The notes: generated from the sequence alone by a model not told the origin. A stretch of 64,000 nucleotides of DNA from Extibacter muris (GCF_004345005.1 NZ_SMMX01000009.1:106237-170236), one strand, 5' to 3'. Numbered from the stretch's first letter, positions 43,424 through 52,856 are shown. Numbers and translations are program-made.

Positions 43424-43984
43424 TTATTTCTGTTTTTTCTTTTTAGATGTTTTCTTTTCTCCTTTTTCTATCTTTGTTAATTCTTTCATAAGCATATCAC
43501 TGACCGCCTGTGAGGGGACTTTCGCCCAATGCTTCGAGGTGTCCAGTTCCGGGTACTTGTACCGCCACTGGTCGTATTCTTCTTTGGTAATTTCGCCCTG
43601 TTCCAACTTGGCGGCTTGTTCCTGCCATGCGTGGAACATATCGAACATGGACGTATAAGAGGAATAGTCGGACTTGTCAAGGCGCAGGCAGATTTCCCCG
43701 TCAATCTCCCCGATTTTCAGTCCATACATATCTTCCAACGCAAAGAGCGTGTGCATAAGCCCGATATAGGTATCAATATCCGGCACAGTGAGGGCGTGGG
43801 TGCTTATATCAAAGATATGCGCCATTTCTTTTACAAGGTCGTGCTTCGGTGTTCTTGCTTCTGATTCGTACTGTGCCATTCGGACATCAGAAGTTTTTCC
43901 GAGAAAACCGAGGATTTCACCTAACTGTTTCTGTGTCATGCCTTTTCGGTTGCGGAAAAAGCGGATACGTTTGCCGATTGCCAT
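43424..43984 (-). CDS. XRE-family repressor of the guaA element
   Basis: 186 residues. N-terminal helix-turn-helix IGKRIRFFRNRKGMTQKQLG with MAQYESEARTPKHD, then a C-terminal domain with FALEDMYGLKIGEIDGEICLRL and a Lys-rich tail (KKTSKKKKQK). Related in build to the repressor at 60300. Divergent from the excisionase and integrase genes; likely binds the ACTTAA operators between them. Confidence 0.85.
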   Translation of the reverse strand: MAIGKRIRFFRNRKGMTQKQLGEILGFLGKTSDVRMAQYESEARTPKHDLVKEMAHIFDISTHALTVPDIDTYIGLMHTLFALEDMYGLKIGEIDGEICLRLDKSDYSSYTSMFDMFHAWQEQAAKLEQGEITKEEYDQWRYKYPELDTSKHWAKVPSQAVSDMLMKELTKIEKGEKKTSKKKKQK

Positions 43985-44142
43985 AGTAAAACCTCCGTTA
44001 TTGTGAAGTGGGATAAAGTCATGCCAGCTCGATTACGCTTCGCTTCATCTCGCTGTGGCGGTGCGCCATATACGCCTGTCAGAAAGCAGTTCAGCGTGTG
44101 CAAGCACCCGCCGCCCTGTTTCTTCCAGTCGTGCATGACTTT

Positions 44143-44296
44143 ACTTAAACAAATCTGTTGAAGTCAGTATAACATGGTGCAATAGAAATAGCAAGAATAA
44201 CTTAAATAAAAAAAGTTAAGATTTTCTTGATAACCACTTGACTTAACGGAATTTATTTAGTATTCTATATAAAGGACTTAAACAAAAAGAGTTAAA
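44143..44296. promoter_or_regulatory. Operator array and promoter of the excisionase-integrase genes
   Basis: Three sites share CTTAAAnnAAA and an inverted right half: 44143-44164, 44199-44220 (AACTTAAAT...AGTTAAG) and 44276-44296 (ACTTAAAC...AGTTAAA). A promoter TTGACT (44238-44243) with TATTCT (44261-44266), spacer 17, lies between the second and third. The rest of 43985-44142 shows no gene. Confidence 0.6.
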
Positions 44297-44319
44297 AATT
44301 GAAAGGAGAGGGTATTTGA

Positions 44320-44499
44320 ATGACAGAAAAATCATTTATGACGGTGGAGGAAGTGGCAGCGGAACTGCGTGTGTCAAAGTCAAAAGCCTATCAGATTGTG
44401 AGGGAACTGAACGCAGAAATGCAGAAACAGGGCTATCTGACAGTGGCAGGGCGAGTGAACGCTACTTTTTTTCATAAAAAAGTATGTTACAGCGAATAG
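44320..44499 (+). CDS. xis: Excisionase-type small DNA-binding protein
   Basis: A 59-residue frame with GAAAGGAGAGGG before the ATG. It reads MTEKSFMTVEEVAAELRVSK then SKAYQIVRELNAEMQKQGYL, a winged helix of the excisionase/MerR-like group. A basic end follows. It stops 16 bases before the integrase. Same type as the gene at 61097. Confidence 0.85.
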   Translation: MTEKSFMTVEEVAAELRVSKSKAYQIVRELNAEMQKQGYLTVAGRVNATFFHKKVCYSE

Positions 44500-44515
44500 A
44501 AAGGAGATGGTTTAG

Positions 44516-45598
44516 ATGGCTGTATACAAAGACAATGCTACGGGAACGTGGCGTGTAATCTACCGCTTTACCAACTGGAAAGGGGAGAGGAAACAGACAC
44601 AAAAGAGAGGTTTCGCAACAAAGAGGGAAGCGCAGGCGTGGGAGCATGAAGCCATGCTCAAACAGGGCGCAAAACTGGATATGACTTTCGGCAGTTTCTT
44701 TGAAGTATACGAAGCTGATAAGAAACAGCGTGTTAAGGAAAGCACATGGGAATCCAAAAGCCATGTGATACGGACAAAGATTTTACCGTACTTTGAAAAC
44801 CGCAAGATTGCGGAGATTGAAGCAAAAGACGTGATAGCGTGGCAGAATGAGTTGATGGCGTACCGGGACGAGAAAGGCAAGCCTTATTCCGCAGATTATT
44901 TGAGAACGATACACGCACAACTGACGGCGATATTCAACCATGCGGTAAACTTTTATAATCTGCCTTACAATCCGGCACGGCGGGCGGGGACGATTGGGAG
45001 CGAAGCCGTAAAGGAAATGGACTTCTGGACGAAAGAGGAATATCTGAAATTCTCCGAAGTCATGATGGATAAGCCCCGTTCCTATTATGCGTTTGAAATG
45101 CTCTACTGGTGTGGTATGCGTTCCGGCGAACTTCTTGCCTTAACGCCTGCTGATATTGATTTTGAGAAGCAGACGGTCACAATCAGCAAGACTTTCCACC
45201 GTTCCAACGGGCGGGATATTGTGACAAGCCCCAAAACGAAAAAGAGCAACCGCACAATCAAAATGCCGCCTTTTCTCTGTGAGGAAATGCAGGAGTACAT
45301 CAAAATGCTTTATGACATTAAGCCGGACGAGAGATTATTTTCAGTTACAAAATCTTATCTCAGCCATGAAATGGAGCGTGGAGCAAAACAGGCAGGGGTA
45401 AAGAAAATAAGGGTGCATGATTTACGCCACAATGCGGTTTCACTTTTAATCAACATGGGATTTTCGGTACTGGCGATGGGGGAGCGCATGGGGCATGAAG
45501 CGGAAAAGATAACTTACCGTTATGCACACCTGTTTCCTACGATACAGACGGAAATGGCAGAAAAATTGGAAATGGAGAGAATGACAAAGGAGGACTAA
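44516..45598 (+). CDS. int: Tyrosine recombinase (integrase) of the guaA element
   Basis: 360 residues. N-terminal AP2-like arm-binding domain (YKDNATGTWRVIYRFTNWKG, GFATKREAQAWEHE), SAM-like core-binding domain (residues about 60-165), catalytic domain with Arg in WCGMRSGELLAL, VHDLRHNAVSLL, and the His-Tyr pair GHEAEKITYRYAHLFP. All catalytic residues are present, so it should be active on the guaA site. GAAAGGAGATGG precedes the ATG. Confidence 0.95.
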   Translation: MAVYKDNATGTWRVIYRFTNWKGERKQTQKRGFATKREAQAWEHEAMLKQGAKLDMTFGSFFEVYEADKKQRVKESTWESKSHVIRTKILPYFENRKIAEIEAKDVIAWQNELMAYRDEKGKPYSADYLRTIHAQLTAIFNHAVNFYNLPYNPARRAGTIGSEAVKEMDFWTKEEYLKFSEVMMDKPRSYYAFEMLYWCGMRSGELLALTPADIDFEKQTVTISKTFHRSNGRDIVTSPKTKKSNRTIKMPPFLCEEMQEYIKMLYDIKPDERLFSVTKSYLSHEMERGAKQAGVKKIRVHDLRHNAVSLLINMGFSVLAMGERMGHEAEKITYRYAHLFPTIQTEMAEKLEMERMTKED

Positions 45599-45602
45599 AA
45601 GC

Positions 45603-45926
45603 ATGGAGAAATCACTTGATTACAAGGGAAGATGGCGTAATCATACGGTGGCGTTCCGGGTGTCGGACGAAGAAGGAAAACTGCTGAATGACTTGGTGGC
45701 ATTGTCGGGATTGACAAAGCAGGACTACATCACAAGGCGGCTCTTATGCAGGGACGTTGTGGTGCAGGGCAATCCGAGGGTATATAAGGCATTGAAAAAT
45801 CAGATGTCGGCAATCTATGAGGAATTGAAGCGCATGGAAAGCATAAGCCCGGACAATGACGAACTTCTTTACACGTTACAGGTAATCGCAATCACTTTAG
45901 ACGGACTGAAAGGGGAAAATGAATGA
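45603..45926 (+). CDS. Mobilization protein, MobC-like
   Basis: 107 residues. RWRNHTVAFRVSDEEGKLLNDL followed by VALSGLTKQDYITRRLL resembles the ribbon-helix-helix start of MobC relaxosome accessory proteins. Followed by a helical tail. Four bases after the integrase gene and overlapping the next gene, so part of the same transcript. May help the MobV relaxase at oriT. Confidence 0.6.
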   Translation: MEKSLDYKGRWRNHTVAFRVSDEEGKLLNDLVALSGLTKQDYITRRLLCRDVVVQGNPRVYKALKNQMSAIYEELKRMESISPDNDELLYTLQVIAITLDGLKGENE

Positions 45927-47077
45927 CAAATAAAACAAAAGCGACTGCTCCCGTATCATCTGTTGGCGCAGATGGGGAACAGTCCAAAGTAAAAAATCAC
46001 AATGAAATTATAACAAATGAAACAGCACAAATCAATCTGCAAGCCACTAAAAACAGCGAATATGCTGTAAACTGCCCGGAGAAATCCGGGCAGGGCGGCG
46101 GGCTTCAAACGGTTTCCATGACAGAGTTATATGATACGGTGTACCCGCCGAGAACGCCTGTTGTAGACGGTTTTCTGTATGGCGGTACTTATCTCTTTGT
46201 AGGTGCGCCGAAAGTAGGGAAATCGTTCTTCATGGGGCAGCTTGCTTATCATGTGGCTATGGGGCTTCCACTATGGAATTATCCAGTCCGAAAAGGGACG
46301 GTATTGTATCTTGCACTGGAAGATGATTATGCAAGGCTTCAGCGGCGGTTATCCGTCATGTTTGGGGTGGAGTGTGCAGACAATCTATTCTTTGCGACAC
46401 AGGCAAAGACATTGAATGAGGGACTGGACGGAGAACTAGAGGGCTTTATAAAAGAGCATAAGGACGCAAGACTGATTATCATTGACACGCTCCAAAAGGT
46501 GCGTGAGGTCGGCGGGGACAGGTACAGCTATTCCAGTGACTATGAGATTGTGACAAAATTGAAAAATTTTAGTGATAAATACGGTGTCTGCCTGTTGGTG
46601 GTTCATCATACCCGCAAGTTGGAATCCGAGGACAGCTTCGATATGATTTCCGGCACAAACGGTCTGCTTGGTGCGGCAGACGGGGCGTTTATTATGCACA
46701 AGAAAAAGCGAACTGATAATACGGCGGTCATGGATATAGTAGGTCGTGACCAGCCCGATCAAGAACTGACGATAGAGTTTGACCGGGAAAAATGTATTTG
46801 GAAATTTCAGAAAGCGGAAACGGAACTTTGGAAACAGCCGCCGAACCCATTACTGGAAGCAATCAACGAATTGTTGACAGAGGAAATGCAGGAGTGGGAG
46901 GGGACAGCAACGGAACTTCTGAAACAGTTGCCGGATATGCAGTTATCAGCGAATGTGCTTTCAAGAAAATTAAATGTAGTGAACAGCCAATTACTTAATG
47001 ACTACGGCATTTTCTATGACAATAAGAGAGGGCATGAGAGAAAAATTATTTTGAAACGACTGGAGCAGAAATCGTAA
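45923..47077 (+). CDS. RepA-like RecA-fold ATPase (replication helicase type)
   Basis: 384 residues. Central RecA-fold domain: TYLFVGAPKVGKSFFMGQLA with Walker A near residue 94, LYLALEDDYARLQRRL, ARLIIIDTLQKVRE (Walker B), LLVVHHTRK. This is the AAA_25/RepA hexameric helicase family found in mobilizable elements. The first 70 residues are low-complexity. A C-terminal winged-helix-like part follows. Probably replicates the excised circle, using the origin-like region right behind it. Confidence 0.82.
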   Translation: MTNKTKATAPVSSVGADGEQSKVKNHNEIITNETAQINLQATKNSEYAVNCPEKSGQGGGLQTVSMTELYDTVYPPRTPVVDGFLYGGTYLFVGAPKVGKSFFMGQLAYHVAMGLPLWNYPVRKGTVLYLALEDDYARLQRRLSVMFGVECADNLFFATQAKTLNEGLDGELEGFIKEHKDARLIIIDTLQKVREVGGDRYSYSSDYEIVTKLKNFSDKYGVCLLVVHHTRKLESEDSFDMISGTNGLLGAADGAFIMHKKKRTDNTAVMDIVGRDQPDQELTIEFDREKCIWKFQKAETELWKQPPNPLLEAINELLTEEMQEWEGTATELLKQLPDMQLSANVLSRKLNVVNSQLLNDYGIFYDNKRGHERKIILKRLEQKS

Positions 47078-47390
47078 GTGCGACGATATGCGTCGGTTGC
47101 GACGGTATTTTTGATAGCAGGGCGGTATAGAAAATATCGACGCTATCGACGCAAACCGACGCAGAGGGAGAAACAAGGCGGCGAAAAGCCGCCCCGTCCG
47201 TAAGGACGGCATGCTGTCCAACGGACAGCTTGCCCCCGGCAGGGCGCAAAACCTGCTTGCAGGTTGCATTTTTGTTGGCGTAGCTGACAAAAGTGCTTTT
47301 GCGTTACTTTCGTGAAAGTAACAAAGCCTTGCGCCGGGTGGCGCAGTAAAAATAGCGATACAAATATAGAGAATGTGGAGGATATGCCTA
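47078..47390. other. Hairpin-rich non-coding region, candidate origin
   Basis: No gene. 47078-47163 has many CGACG/GCGTCG units. Then five stem-loops: 47176-47192 (GGCGGC/GCCGCC), 47193-47208 (CCGTCC/GGACGG), 47212-47228 (GCTGTCC/GGACAGC), 47239-47254 (AACCTGC/GCAGGTT), 47302-47321 (GTTACTTTC/GAAAGTAAC). GGCGCAA at 47232 can pair with TTGCGCC near 47330 around the last two. Located between repA and the relaxase, as expected for oriV or oriT. Confidence 0.65.
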
Positions 47391-48761
47391 TTGGAGAGAA
47401 CGATTAGCGGCATGATGGGGAAAGGTTCTGTCAATCACAATACAAGAGCCTTTACAGCTAAAAATGTGGATAAGGAACGGAGCAGGGATAACGTGGAATT
47501 TTGTCACTCGGATATAAAAGAAGTTTATCACACTCTTTTTGATGAAGCACTGGAACGTTACAACGCAAAGCAGAAACGGAGTGACCGAAAGATTGACAAT
47601 TACTATGAGAAGATACGCCGGAGAAAGCAGGAGAAATTATCTTATGAGGTAATCTTCCAAATCGGCAATAAAGATGATATGAATGTGCAAAGCAAAGAGG
47701 GACAGTTGGCAAAAGATATTTTATGTGAGTTTATGGAGCAGTTTCAGAAAAGAAATCCTGATCTCCATGTATTTTCAAGCCATTTGCACATGGACGAGCA
47801 GACGCCGCACATTCACATTGATTTTGTTCCTTTTATCCGTAACAGCAAGCGTGGGCTTGATACCAGAGTTTCCCTCAAAGGCGCATTGTCAGAACAGGGA
47901 TTCAAAGGCGGTACAAGGGGAATGACGGAATGGAATCAGTGGATAGAATCGGAGAAGCAGGAACTTTCAAAAGTCATGGGGCTGCATGGCGTACAGTGGA
48001 AACAGTTAGGAACGCATAACAAGCACTTGTCCGTACTTGATTTTGAAAAACAGGAACGACAGAAAGAGGTTGCGGAACTGGAGCAGGAGATTTCCGGCAG
48101 TAAAGAGGAATTATCTTCTATTCTTCATCAGCAGATGGCGGCAGAACAGAAAACGGAGCAGATATGGAAAGAGGGCGAAACAATCCGGCAGGAAGTATTA
48201 GAACTTTCCGCTACAAATCATTTGTTGAAAGAACAGACGGAAACGCTGACAGAGGATAAGGAAAAACTGTTATCCGAAAATGAAAAGTTGGAGAAACAGC
48301 AGAAAAGGTTACAGCAGGAAATCAACAAAATGGTGCAGTCTAAGGAAGTCATGGAGCGCAATATACACGCCTATGATGAAGATGTGAAATGGCAGTTGGC
48401 AGAACCGGGAGCATTGATGAGCGCAAAGGCATACAGAGATAAAAAGGCTTTACCGCTTGTGGAGAAGTTAAAAGAGGTTGTAAAAAATCTGACAATCAAG
48501 TGCGTACAGCTTATGGAGCAGAGTAAGAAGTTGACCGCCAAAGTGAACGGGCAACAGACGCAGATTAGCCGCTTGACAGATAAAGTTATGGAGCAGAGCG
48601 ACACCATAGACCGATTACAGGAAAAAGTGGCAGATTTGGGGCGTTTGGAGCGTCATTTAGGCAGGGAACAGGTGCAGTCGATAGTGGAACAGTCAAAGGC
48701 ATTAGAACAGGCAGAAAGGGCAATGAAACGCCCGAAACGTGCCTTTGAAATGAGCCGATAG
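47391..48761 (+). CDS. mobV: MobV-type relaxase (Pre/Mob)
   Basis: Nicks oriT and starts transfer. I favour a TTG start at 47391 (LERTISGMMGKGSVNHN), 10 bases after GGAGG; ATG at 47373 or 47412 are options. N-terminal domain with GKGSVNHNTRAF, and the metal triad region HLHMDEQTPHIHIDFVP near residue 131. From about residue 220 onward a long coiled coil follows, with many Glu, Gln and Lys, running to residue about 445. Confidence 0.88.
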   Translation: MERTISGMMGKGSVNHNTRAFTAKNVDKERSRDNVEFCHSDIKEVYHTLFDEALERYNAKQKRSDRKIDNYYEKIRRRKQEKLSYEVIFQIGNKDDMNVQSKEGQLAKDILCEFMEQFQKRNPDLHVFSSHLHMDEQTPHIHIDFVPFIRNSKRGLDTRVSLKGALSEQGFKGGTRGMTEWNQWIESEKQELSKVMGLHGVQWKQLGTHNKHLSVLDFEKQERQKEVAELEQEISGSKEELSSILHQQMAAEQKTEQIWKEGETIRQEVLELSATNHLLKEQTETLTEDKEKLLSENEKLEKQQKRLQQEINKMVQSKEVMERNIHAYDEDVKWQLAEPGALMSAKAYRDKKALPLVEKLKEVVKNLTIKCVQLMEQSKKLTAKVNGQQTQISRLTDKVMEQSDTIDRLQEKVADLGRLERHLGREQVQSIVEQSKALEQAERAMKRPKRAFEMSR

Positions 48762-48780
48762 GAAAGGGGATTGATAGGAT

Positions 48781-49095
48781 ATGACGGATATGGAAAAGAA
48801 AGTAATGATACGGTTATGTGCTAAAATCGTGGCAGAAACAGACCTTTACGAAACGGATAAGGAAGTGCAAAATCTGATAGACTGGGTGTGTCTATCGGAG
48901 CAGATAAAGGAAAACAATAATACAATCCGCAATCTGACCGTGGAATATAAAAAGATAGAGCCGGATTGCCGGGAGGGAGTAAGGGCACAGTTAGAGCGCA
49001 TGAAAGAACTCTGCAAAGAGCGTAATAATCTGTATGAGAAGCAGAATGATTTGAAAGGACAGAAATATAAAATAGAAAAATCGTTGGAACGATAG
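48781..49095 (+). CDS. Small helical protein of the mobilization region
   Basis: 104 residues, mostly charged and helical: EKKVMIRLCAKIVAETDLYE and a coiled-coil-like C-terminal half rich in Lys and Glu. No known domain. Twenty bases after the relaxase with GAAAGGGG before it. Could be a relaxosome partner. Confidence 0.65.
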   Translation: MTDMEKKVMIRLCAKIVAETDLYETDKEVQNLIDWVCLSEQIKENNNTIRNLTVEYKKIEPDCREGVRAQLERMKELCKERNNLYEKQNDLKGQKYKIEKSLER

Positions 49096-49169
49096 GAAAT
49101 GTGGGGCGTGGCGGTTGCTATGCCCTTTAGTAGCAAATGGAGAAAATACTTTCCTTAATAATGATTTGA

Positions 49170-49189
49170 ACATGGTGCTAGCACCATGT
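49170..49189. repeat. Perfect 20-bp palindrome upstream of the restriction-modification genes
   Basis: ACATGGTGCTAGCACCATGT, a perfect palindrome 97 bp before the -35 box. The stretch 49096-49284 holds no gene. Could be a terminator stem of the mob operon or a protein-binding site. Confidence 0.7.
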
Positions 49190-49284
49190 AAATAAATACC
49201 AATAAAAGCAAATATAATAATTTTTATGAAATAGGTATGGTGGGTGTGTCTGTCAGAAAAGAACATATATTCGATAAAATTTAC

Positions 49285-49343
49285 TTGCTTTTTCTCTCTG
49301 TTAATAGTATAATTAGGGAAAAATCAGGTATAGATTATTTCCC
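49285..49343 (+). promoter_or_regulatory. Promoter and candidate operator of the restriction-modification genes
   Basis: TTGCTT (49285-49290) and TATAAT (49308-49313) with a 17-bp spacer. Directly behind is an inverted repeat: GGGAAAAATC (49316-49325) facing GATTATTTCCC (49333-49343). It covers the likely transcription start and ends at the AGGAG ribosome binding site, so a bound protein or an RNA hairpin could lower expression. Confidence 0.7.
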
Positions 49344-49356
49344 AGGAGTGATATGA

Positions 49357-50505
49357 ATGAAACAGGTACATATAAGAGTTGATGATGGTTTATACAATGA
49401 ATTGAGTTATTATTCTGCTTTAATGGAGCAGACAATGCAGGACTGTGTAAGAGAAGCTGTTGCATATTATGTTACAGATATGAGAAGAAAACAACGTGAG
49501 GTGAAAGACCGCCAGTTTACATTTATTGATTTATTTGCTGGAATTGGTGGGATGAGAATTGCTTTTGACAGAGCCGGTGGGCATTGCGTTTATTCTAATG
49601 AATGGAATAAGTACAGCCAGCAGACATACTTTGCTAATTTTGGGGAACAGCCGGAGGGAGATATTACACAGGTAGCGGCTTCGTCCATACCAGACCATGA
49701 TATTCTGGTAGCCGGTTTCCCATGCCAGCCGTTTTCTATTGCTGGAGTCTCCAAAAAAAACAGTCTTGGACGGGCAACGGGATTTGAGGATAAAACACAG
49801 GGAACATTATTTTTTGATGTTTGCCGGATATTAAAAGAAAAAAGACCAAAAGCCTTTATGTTGGAGAATGTAAAAAATCTGTGTAGCCATGATAAGGGCA
49901 GAACCTTTAAGGTAATACTGGAAGCATTGGAAGAGTTGGACTACAGTGTGTTTTATTCTGTTTTGGATGGTCAGCAATTTGTACCACAGCACAGGGAGCG
50001 TATTCTTATCGTGGGATTTGACCGTAAAAAATATGGAAAGAATGTACATTTTGACTTTGAGTTGACGCCTGCATTTCCAAAACCTGTAATGCGTGATATT
50101 CTGGATGAAAATGTGGATGAAAAATATACATTATCGGATAAACTCTGGACATATCTCCAAAATTATGCGACAAAGCATAAGGCTGCAGGAAATGGATTCG
50201 GATATGGTATTGCTCCATTAGACGGTGTATCAAGAACTATTAGTGCGAGATATTATAAAGACGGTTCAGAAATACTGATTGAACAGAAAGGGAAAAATCC
50301 GAGAAGGCTTACGCCCCGTGAATGTGCCAGATTACAGGGTTTTCCGGATGATTTTAAAATTCCAGTATCTGATACACAGGCATATAAACAGTTCGGAAAT
50401 TCTGTTGTAGTGCCACTGATGGAAAATGTGGCAAAATTGATAGTAAAGAAAATCGAAGAAATGGACCTGGCAGAGGGAAAAGAATTACAGAGGAAGGTGA
50501 TTTAG
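49357..50505 (+). CDS. DNA cytosine-5 methyltransferase (Dcm/M.EcoRII type) with N-terminal ribbon-helix-helix domain
   Basis: 382 residues. Residues 1-45 look like a CopG/Arc ribbon-helix-helix domain ([30 protein letters not shown]). Then C5-methyltransferase motifs: [16 protein letters not shown] (I), [11 protein letters not shown] with catalytic Cys near residue 122 (IV), MLENVKNL (VI), [11 protein letters not shown] (VIII), [15 protein letters not shown] (IX) and [10 protein letters not shown] (X). With an EcoRII-like nuclease behind it, CCWGG methylation is the best guess. CAGGAGTGATATGA precedes the ATG. AT-rich codon use unlike the B12 region. Confidence 0.93.
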   Translation: MKQVHIRVDDGLYNELSYYSALMEQTMQDCVREAVAYYVTDMRRKQREVKDRQFTFIDLFAGIGGMRIAFDRAGGHCVYSNEWNKYSQQTYFANFGEQPEGDITQVAASSIPDHDILVAGFPCQPFSIAGVSKKNSLGRATGFEDKTQGTLFFDVCRILKEKRPKAFMLENVKNLCSHDKGRTFKVILEALEELDYSVFYSVLDGQQFVPQHRERILIVGFDRKKYGKNVHFDFELTPAFPKPVMRDILDENVDEKYTLSDKLWTYLQNYATKHKAAGNGFGYGIAPLDGVSRTISARYYKDGSEILIEQKGKNPRRLTPRECARLQGFPDDFKIPVSDTQAYKQFGNSVVVPLMENVAKLIVKKIEEMDLAEGKELQRKVI

Positions 50506-51681
50506 ATGACTACAGGATATGCAGGACAGGCAATAAAATCTGTTCTTAGTAGTGATAAAGGTTTTTGTAAATTTCTCTCTGCAAATGACACAGGAGCAAC
50601 AGGTGGTCATCAGTCTGGAATTTTGATTTCAAAATCGGCAGTAGGAATGATGTTTAGCAGACGGGAACTTGAACAGGAAGGTATTCCTAAAAGAACAGTA
50701 AAAATCAAGTGGTTGGATGATTTTGAAACGGAAAGCAGCTTTACATATTATGAGAGTAAAAATGAGTTGAGAATTACACGATTTGGCAGAGGTTTTCCAT
50801 TCCTGAAACCAGAGCAGACAGGAGCGTTGTTTGTATTTACAAAACAGTCAGATACTGATTACAGTGGATATTTTCTGGAAACAGACGAGGAGATAGAAGA
50901 ATTTCTTGATACATTTGGTATCAGCCCAACAGAAACGAACAGTCTTATTGATGTTCAGAAAGTATCGGCAGAGACACAGGAAAAGCTGGCTATACAGGAA
51001 TTTATCAGCAGTCTTGATGTAGATTTCCCTTCATCGGATATGATGTCAGTAGCCGCCAGGGAGATAGAAGAAAAGGCATATGACCATGCGGAGAATATTC
51101 GGCTTAATCCAGATGAAAAAATTATCAGTTGGACGAATATGGAGTATACTCTTTTCAGAGCGTTGGAATATGCAAGGTATGGTGAGATTATTACAAAAGG
51201 ATTTCAGTCAGTGGATGAGTTTGTCCGGGTTGCCAATGTTGTGTTAAACCGCAGAAAAAGTCGTGCGGGAAAAAGCCTTGAACATCATTTGGCTGCAATA
51301 TTTGATGGAAATTGCATTGAATATTCGGCACAGGCAGTTACGGAAGGAAATAAAAAGCCGGATTTTCTGTTTCCCTCACAGGAAGCATATCATGATTATG
51401 GATTTTCTACCGATTATATTGTTTCGCTGGCAGCTAAAACTACCTGCAAGGACAGATGGAGACAGGTGTTGAATGAAGCAGACCGACTAAGAGACAAACC
51501 GAAGTATCTTTGTACGCTTCAACAGGGAATATCCGGGGCGCAAATGGATGAAATGCAGGCAGAAGATGTTATATTGGTTGTACCAAAACCTTATATACAG
51601 ACATATCCAAAGGATCGCAGAGACAGAATATGGACATTAACCCGGTTCGTGCAATATGTAAAAATGATTGAGGGTAAATAA
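50506..51681 (+). CDS. EcoRII-type restriction endonuclease
   Basis: 391 residues. N-terminal effector-binding domain with FLSANDTGATGGHQSG and ITRFGRGFPF; C-terminal catalytic domain with FQSVDEFVRVANVVLNRRKS, RAGKSLEHHLAAIF, KKPDFLFPSQEAYHD and AKTTCKDRWRQVLNEADR, which carry the PD...K-type site. These blocks agree with EcoRII as I remember it, a type IIE enzyme that needs two CCWGG sites. It begins directly after the methyltransferase stop codon, GGAAGGTG being its ribosome binding site. Confidence 0.92.
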   Translation: MTTGYAGQAIKSVLSSDKGFCKFLSANDTGATGGHQSGILISKSAVGMMFSRRELEQEGIPKRTVKIKWLDDFETESSFTYYESKNELRITRFGRGFPFLKPEQTGALFVFTKQSDTDYSGYFLETDEEIEEFLDTFGISPTETNSLIDVQKVSAETQEKLAIQEFISSLDVDFPSSDMMSVAAREIEEKAYDHAENIRLNPDEKIISWTNMEYTLFRALEYARYGEIITKGFQSVDEFVRVANVVLNRRKSRAGKSLEHHLAAIFDGNCIEYSAQAVTEGNKKPDFLFPSQEAYHDYGFSTDYIVSLAAKTTCKDRWRQVLNEADRLRDKPKYLCTLQQGISGAQMDEMQAEDVILVVPKPYIQTYPKDRRDRIWTLTRFVQYVKMIEGK

Positions 51682-51682
51682 A

Positions 51683-52132
51683 ATGGATATAAAAAGCCCA
51701 GAGGAACGAAGTAAAAATATGGCGGCTATTCGTTCAAAGAATACAAAACCGGAAATATATTTCAGAAAATTACTTTTTGCGCAGGGATACAGGTATAGCC
51801 TTAACTCTAAGAAAGTACCTGGACACCCGGATATTTATTTGAGGAAATACAATACCGCAATTTTTATTCATGGTTGTTTCTGGCACAGACATTCTGGATG
51901 TCAGTATGCTTATATGCCAAAATCAAGGGTTGAATTCTGGCAGAAAAAATTTAAAGCGAATGTAAATCGGGATAATGTTGTCAGAATGGAGTTACAGGAC
52001 AAAGGAATTAAGTGTCTGATTGTGTGGGAGTGTACGGTTAAGAAAATGAAAAGAAATCAAGCGGATTGTGAAAGGTATATGCAAATAGCGGAAAAGTTTT
52101 TGAAGGAAAATCAAGTATTTTTGGAAATATAA
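51683..52132 (+). CDS. vsr: Very short patch repair endonuclease Vsr
   Basis: 149 residues from the ATG at 51683. Nicks 5' of the T in T:G mismatches that arise from 5-methylcytosine deamination. Motifs: RSKNMAAIRSKNTKPEIYFRK, GHPDIYLRKYNTAIFIHGCFWH with the catalytic Asp and the zinc His, HSGCQYAYMPKSRVEFW, and IVWECTVKK. Starts one base after the nuclease gene. Typical Vsr substrate is CT(A/T)GG, matching an EcoRII-like system. Confidence 0.93.
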   Translation: MDIKSPEERSKNMAAIRSKNTKPEIYFRKLLFAQGYRYSLNSKKVPGHPDIYLRKYNTAIFIHGCFWHRHSGCQYAYMPKSRVEFWQKKFKANVNRDNVVRMELQDKGIKCLIVWECTVKKMKRNQADCERYMQIAEKFLKENQVFLEI

Positions 52133-52195
52133 GATACAATGCTTTTTAAAAGATTAATTGATAATTTATGTAAATGATAAATGAGGAGGAAAGTA

Positions 52196-52833
52196 ATGTA
52201 TCAAATTAAAATAAAAAACTGCAATAATATTGCAGAGGGGGAATTGTGTATTGAGGAAGAAAAACTTAATATTCTTTATGGGATAAATGGTACTGGAAAA
52301 ACTACTATTGCAAAGGCGATAGAATTTTCAAAAGAACCACAAAAAATAGGGGAATTACAGTCTTTTTTTACAGAAGATATTGCATCTGTTTCTATTACTC
52401 CAGAAGTCGGAAAAATATTGGTGTTTAATGAGGACTTTGTCAGGGATATTGTTTTTAAAGAAGACGAGGGAATAATACATATATTGATATTGATCCGGAA
52501 GATATTAACCTCGGAATATCTAAGATTAAGGAATATATTCCAGAGTTTGATTATCTGGAATTAAAAAATGATGTTTATACTAAAGAAGGTATTAAAAATT
52601 TGTATGAAATTGAAACCAATACTTATTTCAAAGTACAGTTATTTAGAGCAATGAATGAAATATTAACCCATAATGAGGTCAGAATTACACAAATGGATGG
52701 GGCTTGGTACAAGTTTATAGATGAAACGTATCATATTGAAAATGATTATCTGCATTTTTTGGATATTATCAAATTTAATATTGTACCCAGTTATATAATT
52801 GATAATGTTGATGAAATTGTTTCTGGATTATGA
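52196..52833 (+). pseudogene. Remnant of an AAA (RloC/AAA_13-like) ATPase
   Basis: Starts at 52196 after AGGAGGAAAG. LNILYGINGTGKTTIAKAIEF is Walker A, and ILVFNEDFVRDIVFKEDEG is typical of the AAA_13 family. At about 52469 the frame shifts: the other frame continues NNTYIDIDPEDINLGISKIK and ends with YHIENDYLHFLDIIKFNIVP. One missing A would rejoin them, but the joined 212 residues are still far below the usual 600-800, so the middle is deleted too. Not functional. Confidence 0.65.
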
Positions 52834-52856
52834 AGGGGATAAGGAGAGGATATAGC

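Noticed and set aside
47176..47321. CRISPR-like repeat array
   Set aside because: The units are different inverted repeats, not identical direct repeats with spacers of equal size; no cas genes are present.
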